This document shows, piece by piece, positions 61,619-64,000 of a stretch of 64,000 nucleotides of DNA. The notes under the pieces are model-generated. The model was given only the letters and a program-made list of their open reading frames with translations. It was not told the origin of the DNA and did not search any database. This stretch comes from Halovenus amylolytica (GTDB lineage Archaea > Halobacteriota > Halobacteria > Halobacteriales > Haloarculaceae): positions 94,978 through 158,977 of the forward strand of contig ML137215.1 of assembly GCA_004015825.1 (NCBI GenBank). The letters run 5' to 3'. A program made the position numbers and the translations under genes. Every line of letters starts with the position of its first letter. Within the stretch, counting starts at the first letter, position 1.

Positions 61619-62704
61619 GTGGCGAACAATCTTGTCGAAGCGCTGCGTGGGTCTCGTATGCGCCAGGTCATCGAGACACATGGATTCGACGAGATCCGAA
61701 CGACTGAATCCGAGGCGATTTCGCTGTACCGTGACCTGGTCAGGGCGCGCCGGTTCGACGAGCGGGCACTCGCACTCCAGCGACAGGGCTGGATGAGCAG
61801 CTACCCGCAGTTCCGGGGACAGGAAGCGTCACAGGTTGGTGCTGCACACGCACTCCGGGAGAAAGACTGGTTCGTGCCGACCTACCGCTCGAATGCATTC
61901 CAGATCGCCCGTGGCGTTCCGATGAGTGATATTCTACTCTTTCGGCGGGGCCATTCGGAGTTTCAGTCCGACCACGACCGGCCGATCTTCCCGCAGGCAG
62001 TCCCCATCGCGACACAGATACCCCACGCCGTCGGTCTCGGAATGGCTGCGGATCTCAGCGACGACGACCGGGTTATCTGCTCGTATTTCGGCGACGGCGC
62101 TACGTCGGAGGGTGACTTCCACGAGGGGTGTAACTTCGCGGGTGTGTTCGACGCACCTGTGATCTTCTTCTGTGAGAACAACGGCTGGGCCATCTCCCGC
62201 CCGGCACGCCAGCAGACAGCCTCTGCGACGATCGCCCAGAAAGCAACTGCCTACGGCTTCGAGGGTGAACGTGTCGACGGCAACGACCCGATCGCTGTGA
62301 AACAGACCGTCGAAGCGGCAATCGAGCGAGCAAGAGAGGGAGTGCCGACGCTCGTCGAGAGTCTGACGTACAGGCAGGGTGCTCACTCGACGAGCGATGA
62401 TCCATCGCGGTACGAACACACCCAGGAGTCCCTACCGGCGTGGCGGACCGCCGATCCGGTCGATCGGTTCGAAACGTATCTAAGGGATGATGGAGTTCTG
62501 GACGACGATCGCATCGAGACGATCCACGAGGAAGCCGAGGAGGAACTCCGCCGGGCTATCGAACGAGCCGAAACGACGGAGCGGCCCGACCCGGACGAAC
62601 TCTTCGAGTCGGTGTACGAACAGCTGCCTGATCGGCTGGCCGAACAGCGAGCGTGGCTTCACTCCCACATCGAGGATCACGGAACACCGGAGTTCGATTA
62701 CTGA
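61619..62704 (+). CDS. Pyruvate/2-oxoacid dehydrogenase E1 alpha subunit (solitary)
   Basis: 361 residues from a GTG at 61619. Thiamine-diphosphate motif GDGATSEGDFHEGCNFAGVF followed by CENNGWAIS; GMAADLSDDD and YRQGAHSTSDDP are also standard. Normally works with an E1 beta subunit, E2 and E3, but none follow: the next gene is threonine synthase on the other strand. Substrate may be a branched-chain or other 2-oxoacid; haloarchaeal paralogs of this family are often not pyruvate specific. Confidence 0.88.
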   Translation: MANNLVEALRGSRMRQVIETHGFDEIRTTESEAISLYRDLVRARRFDERALALQRQGWMSSYPQFRGQEASQVGAAHALREKDWFVPTYRSNAFQIARGVPMSDILLFRRGHSEFQSDHDRPIFPQAVPIATQIPHAVGLGMAADLSDDDRVICSYFGDGATSEGDFHEGCNFAGVFDAPVIFFCENNGWAISRPARQQTASATIAQKATAYGFEGERVDGNDPIAVKQTVEAAIERAREGVPTLVESLTYRQGAHSTSDDPSRYEHTQESLPAWRTADPVDRFETYLRDDGVLDDDRIETIHEEAEEELRRAIERAETTERPDPDELFESVYEQLPDRLAEQRAWLHSHIEDHGTPEFDY

Positions 62705-62728
62705 CTCGGGACGATTACACTGACCGCA

Positions 62729-63868
62729 TCAGTCGAGCGTTCTCGCTGCTGTGGCAGTATCTTTGAGCCCATCACCGGTGATGACTGCGACTACACCCTC
62801 GCCTGGGTCGATCGTTCCCTGCTGGCGGGCTCGCTCGATCCCGGCAACTGCGGCAGCGCTGGCCGGCTCCGCGAACACGCCCTCGTTACTGCCCAGCATC
62901 CGCAAACTTTTGTGGATCATCTCGTCGCTGACGGTCACTGCTGTGCCACCACTGTCCGCGATTGCCTCGCGTGCATCGAGCTTCCGGTGTGGCTCGTCCA
63001 CGTCGATGCTGTCGGCACAGGTGCCAGCACTGTCAGCGACTCTGTCGCCGTCCCGCTGGATCGCGGCCGCGCTCTCGGCTTGCACCCCGAGCAGTCGCGG
63101 GCTCCCGTCGACGGAGCCCAGCCGCTCGAACAGCCGCCAGCCGCGCCAGAGATCGGCGATCGTCCCGCCGTTACCCATCGAAATCGCGATCCAGTCCGGT
63201 GACTCGGTCTGTTCGGCGAGTTCGAACCCGAGCGTCTGCGATCCGGCCGGCACGTACGGGTTGGTTCCTGCACTCCGGTCGATCCGTTCGGAGTCGAGTC
63301 CCTGCGTCCGACACGCCTCGTAGGCGTCGCCGTAGCTGCCTTCGACTGTGATCAGATCCGCACCGTAGACTCGCGGCTGGATCGCTTTCGCTTCGGGGAG
63401 TCGTTCCGGGACGAACAACGAACACTCCAGATTCCCGCGCGCAGCGTAGGCGGCGATCGAGGCCGCCGCGTTCCCCGTCGAGGCACAGATCACACCGGTA
63501 CAACCCCGACTTTTCGCCCGGGTCGCGACGACAGTGCTGCCGCGATCTTTCGCCGACCCCGTGGGGTTGTTTCCTTCCAGTTTCAGCGAGAGCTCGACAC
63601 CGAGCTCCGCTCCTGTCGTCGGTGCCGTGACGAGATCTGTCCACCCCTCGCCGAGTGTGACCGGATCGACTCTGTCGACTGGCAGCAGCTCCCGGTACCG
63701 CCAGAGACTGCTGCCGGAGAAATCGGGATCGAATCGCTCACGGACAGTCTCGATCTCGTAGGACAGTTCGAGCACTGTCGGGTCGTCGTGTTCGAGACAC
63801 CGGGTCTGTCCGCCCGGCGCGAACTCGCGTTCGCAACGCGGACAGCGGAGGGTGATCCCGGCAGTCAT
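62729..63868 (-). CDS. Threonine synthase-like PLP enzyme
   Basis: 379 residues from ATG 63868, which has GGTGACC eight bases upstream; ATG 63889 is an alternative. A zinc-ribbon-like start (LRCPRCEREF ... TRCLEHDD), PLP Lys in NPTGSAKDRGS, and SMGNGGTIADLW (phosphate-binding loop) plus GVFAEPASAAAVAGIE. Converts phosphohomoserine to threonine, or is a paralog with another beta-substitution role. CTATATAAC is the TATA box. Confidence 0.87.
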   Translation of the reverse strand: MTAGITLRCPRCEREFAPGGQTRCLEHDDPTVLELSYEIETVRERFDPDFSGSSLWRYRELLPVDRVDPVTLGEGWTDLVTAPTTGAELGVELSLKLEGNNPTGSAKDRGSTVVATRAKSRGCTGVICASTGNAAASIAAYAARGNLECSLFVPERLPEAKAIQPRVYGADLITVEGSYGDAYEACRTQGLDSERIDRSAGTNPYVPAGSQTLGFELAEQTESPDWIAISMGNGGTIADLWRGWRLFERLGSVDGSPRLLGVQAESAAAIQRDGDRVADSAGTCADSIDVDEPHRKLDAREAIADSGGTAVTVSDEMIHKSLRMLGSNEGVFAEPASAAAVAGIERARQQGTIDPGEGVVAVITGDGLKDTATAARTLD

Positions 63869-63916
63869 TAGCTGGTCACCGAAAGTCATCGGTGGGACGG
63901 TTATATAGCTTTCCAC

Positions 63917-64000
63917 CCACCTTTTTTAGCGTCGGGGTGGCGCGGAGCGCGAACCCCACCGCGAGAAAACGGGGCGAAAAATGCTGGGGCGCCGCTTTTG
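63917..64000. other. GC-rich end of window with a hairpin
   Basis: GGGGT at 63934-63938 and ACCCC at 63953-63957 with internal CGCG arms can form a stem-loop. The T-run lies on the promoter side. The frame on the minus strand stays open but shows no family character, so I make no gene call. Confidence 0.35.

Noticed and set aside
1..64000. CRISPR arrays, rRNA and tRNA genes, replication origin
   Set aside because: No regularly spaced repeats, no conserved rRNA or tRNA stretches and no orc1/cdc6 gene were seen in reading the window.

Overview
The window comes from a haloarchaeon (class Halobacteria). The proteins are very acidic, exported proteins carry twin-arginine signals with lipoboxes, many genes have a TATA element 20-30 nt before the ATG as expected for leaderless mRNAs, internal operon genes carry GGTGA-type ribosome sites, and the gene content is archaeal (SBDS, Nop5/fibrillarin, HflX, a CruF-like carotenoid protein). 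Two complex iron-sulfur molybdoenzyme (CISM) operons point to anaerobic respiration, probably of sulfur compounds. Genus is a guess only; no rRNA or tRNA gene was seen.

Layout. 1-3.4 kb: two surface proteins (GLUG and FG-GAP types), then a scarred stretch with a 311-bp element bounded by inverted repeats, a 35-residue membrane microprotein and two broken arsenate-reductase-like genes. 3.5-10.9 kb: a ttr-like operon (FeS subunit, NrfD-type anchor, catalytic TtrA, TorD chaperone, Mrp/ApbC ATPase), divergent from a PAS/GAF/HTH-10 regulator (11.2-13.0 kb), with a direct repeat spaced 53 bp between them. 13.3-14.3 kb: hicA remnant, cupin, CMD-like protein. 14.3-19.8 kb: a second CISM operon (lipoprotein FeS subunit, catalytic subunit, TorD, Mrp) with no membrane quinol subunit. 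20.6-30.5 kb: an accessory block of two Tat lipoproteins sharing a one-cysteine domain, an SsuABC-type importer, two paralogous Ig/TIG-type proteins without signal peptides, a flavin-reductase-fold protein, a transposase-derived fragment and a DoxX protein.

30.6-50.2 kb is conserved core: SBDS, HflX, two metallo-beta-lactamase-fold proteins, a regulator, sucCD, CruF-like, an aminotransferase, MutY, FlpA-Nop5, an acyl-CoA ligase, moaC and a mobB-moaE fusion. The last two supply the cofactor used by the two CISM enzymes.

50.2-60.6 kb holds the most striking feature: five near-identical palindromes (TTTAGG-N4-CCTAAA type, one copy with one mismatch) each placed at a promoter. They resemble haloarchaeal DtxR/SirR/Idr iron-repressor operators. 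The genes behind them are a ferric-iron binding lipoprotein and permease, but also a lipid-flippase-like protein, an RGP-type sugar mutase/transferase, a GT-C mannosyltransferase-like protein, a polyprenyl-phosphate glycosyltransferase and an exported GMC dehydrogenase pair. I infer an iron-starvation regulon coupling iron uptake to cell-surface glycan or glycolipid remodelling. The window closes with a galE-like epimerase, a solitary E1-alpha subunit and threonine synthase.
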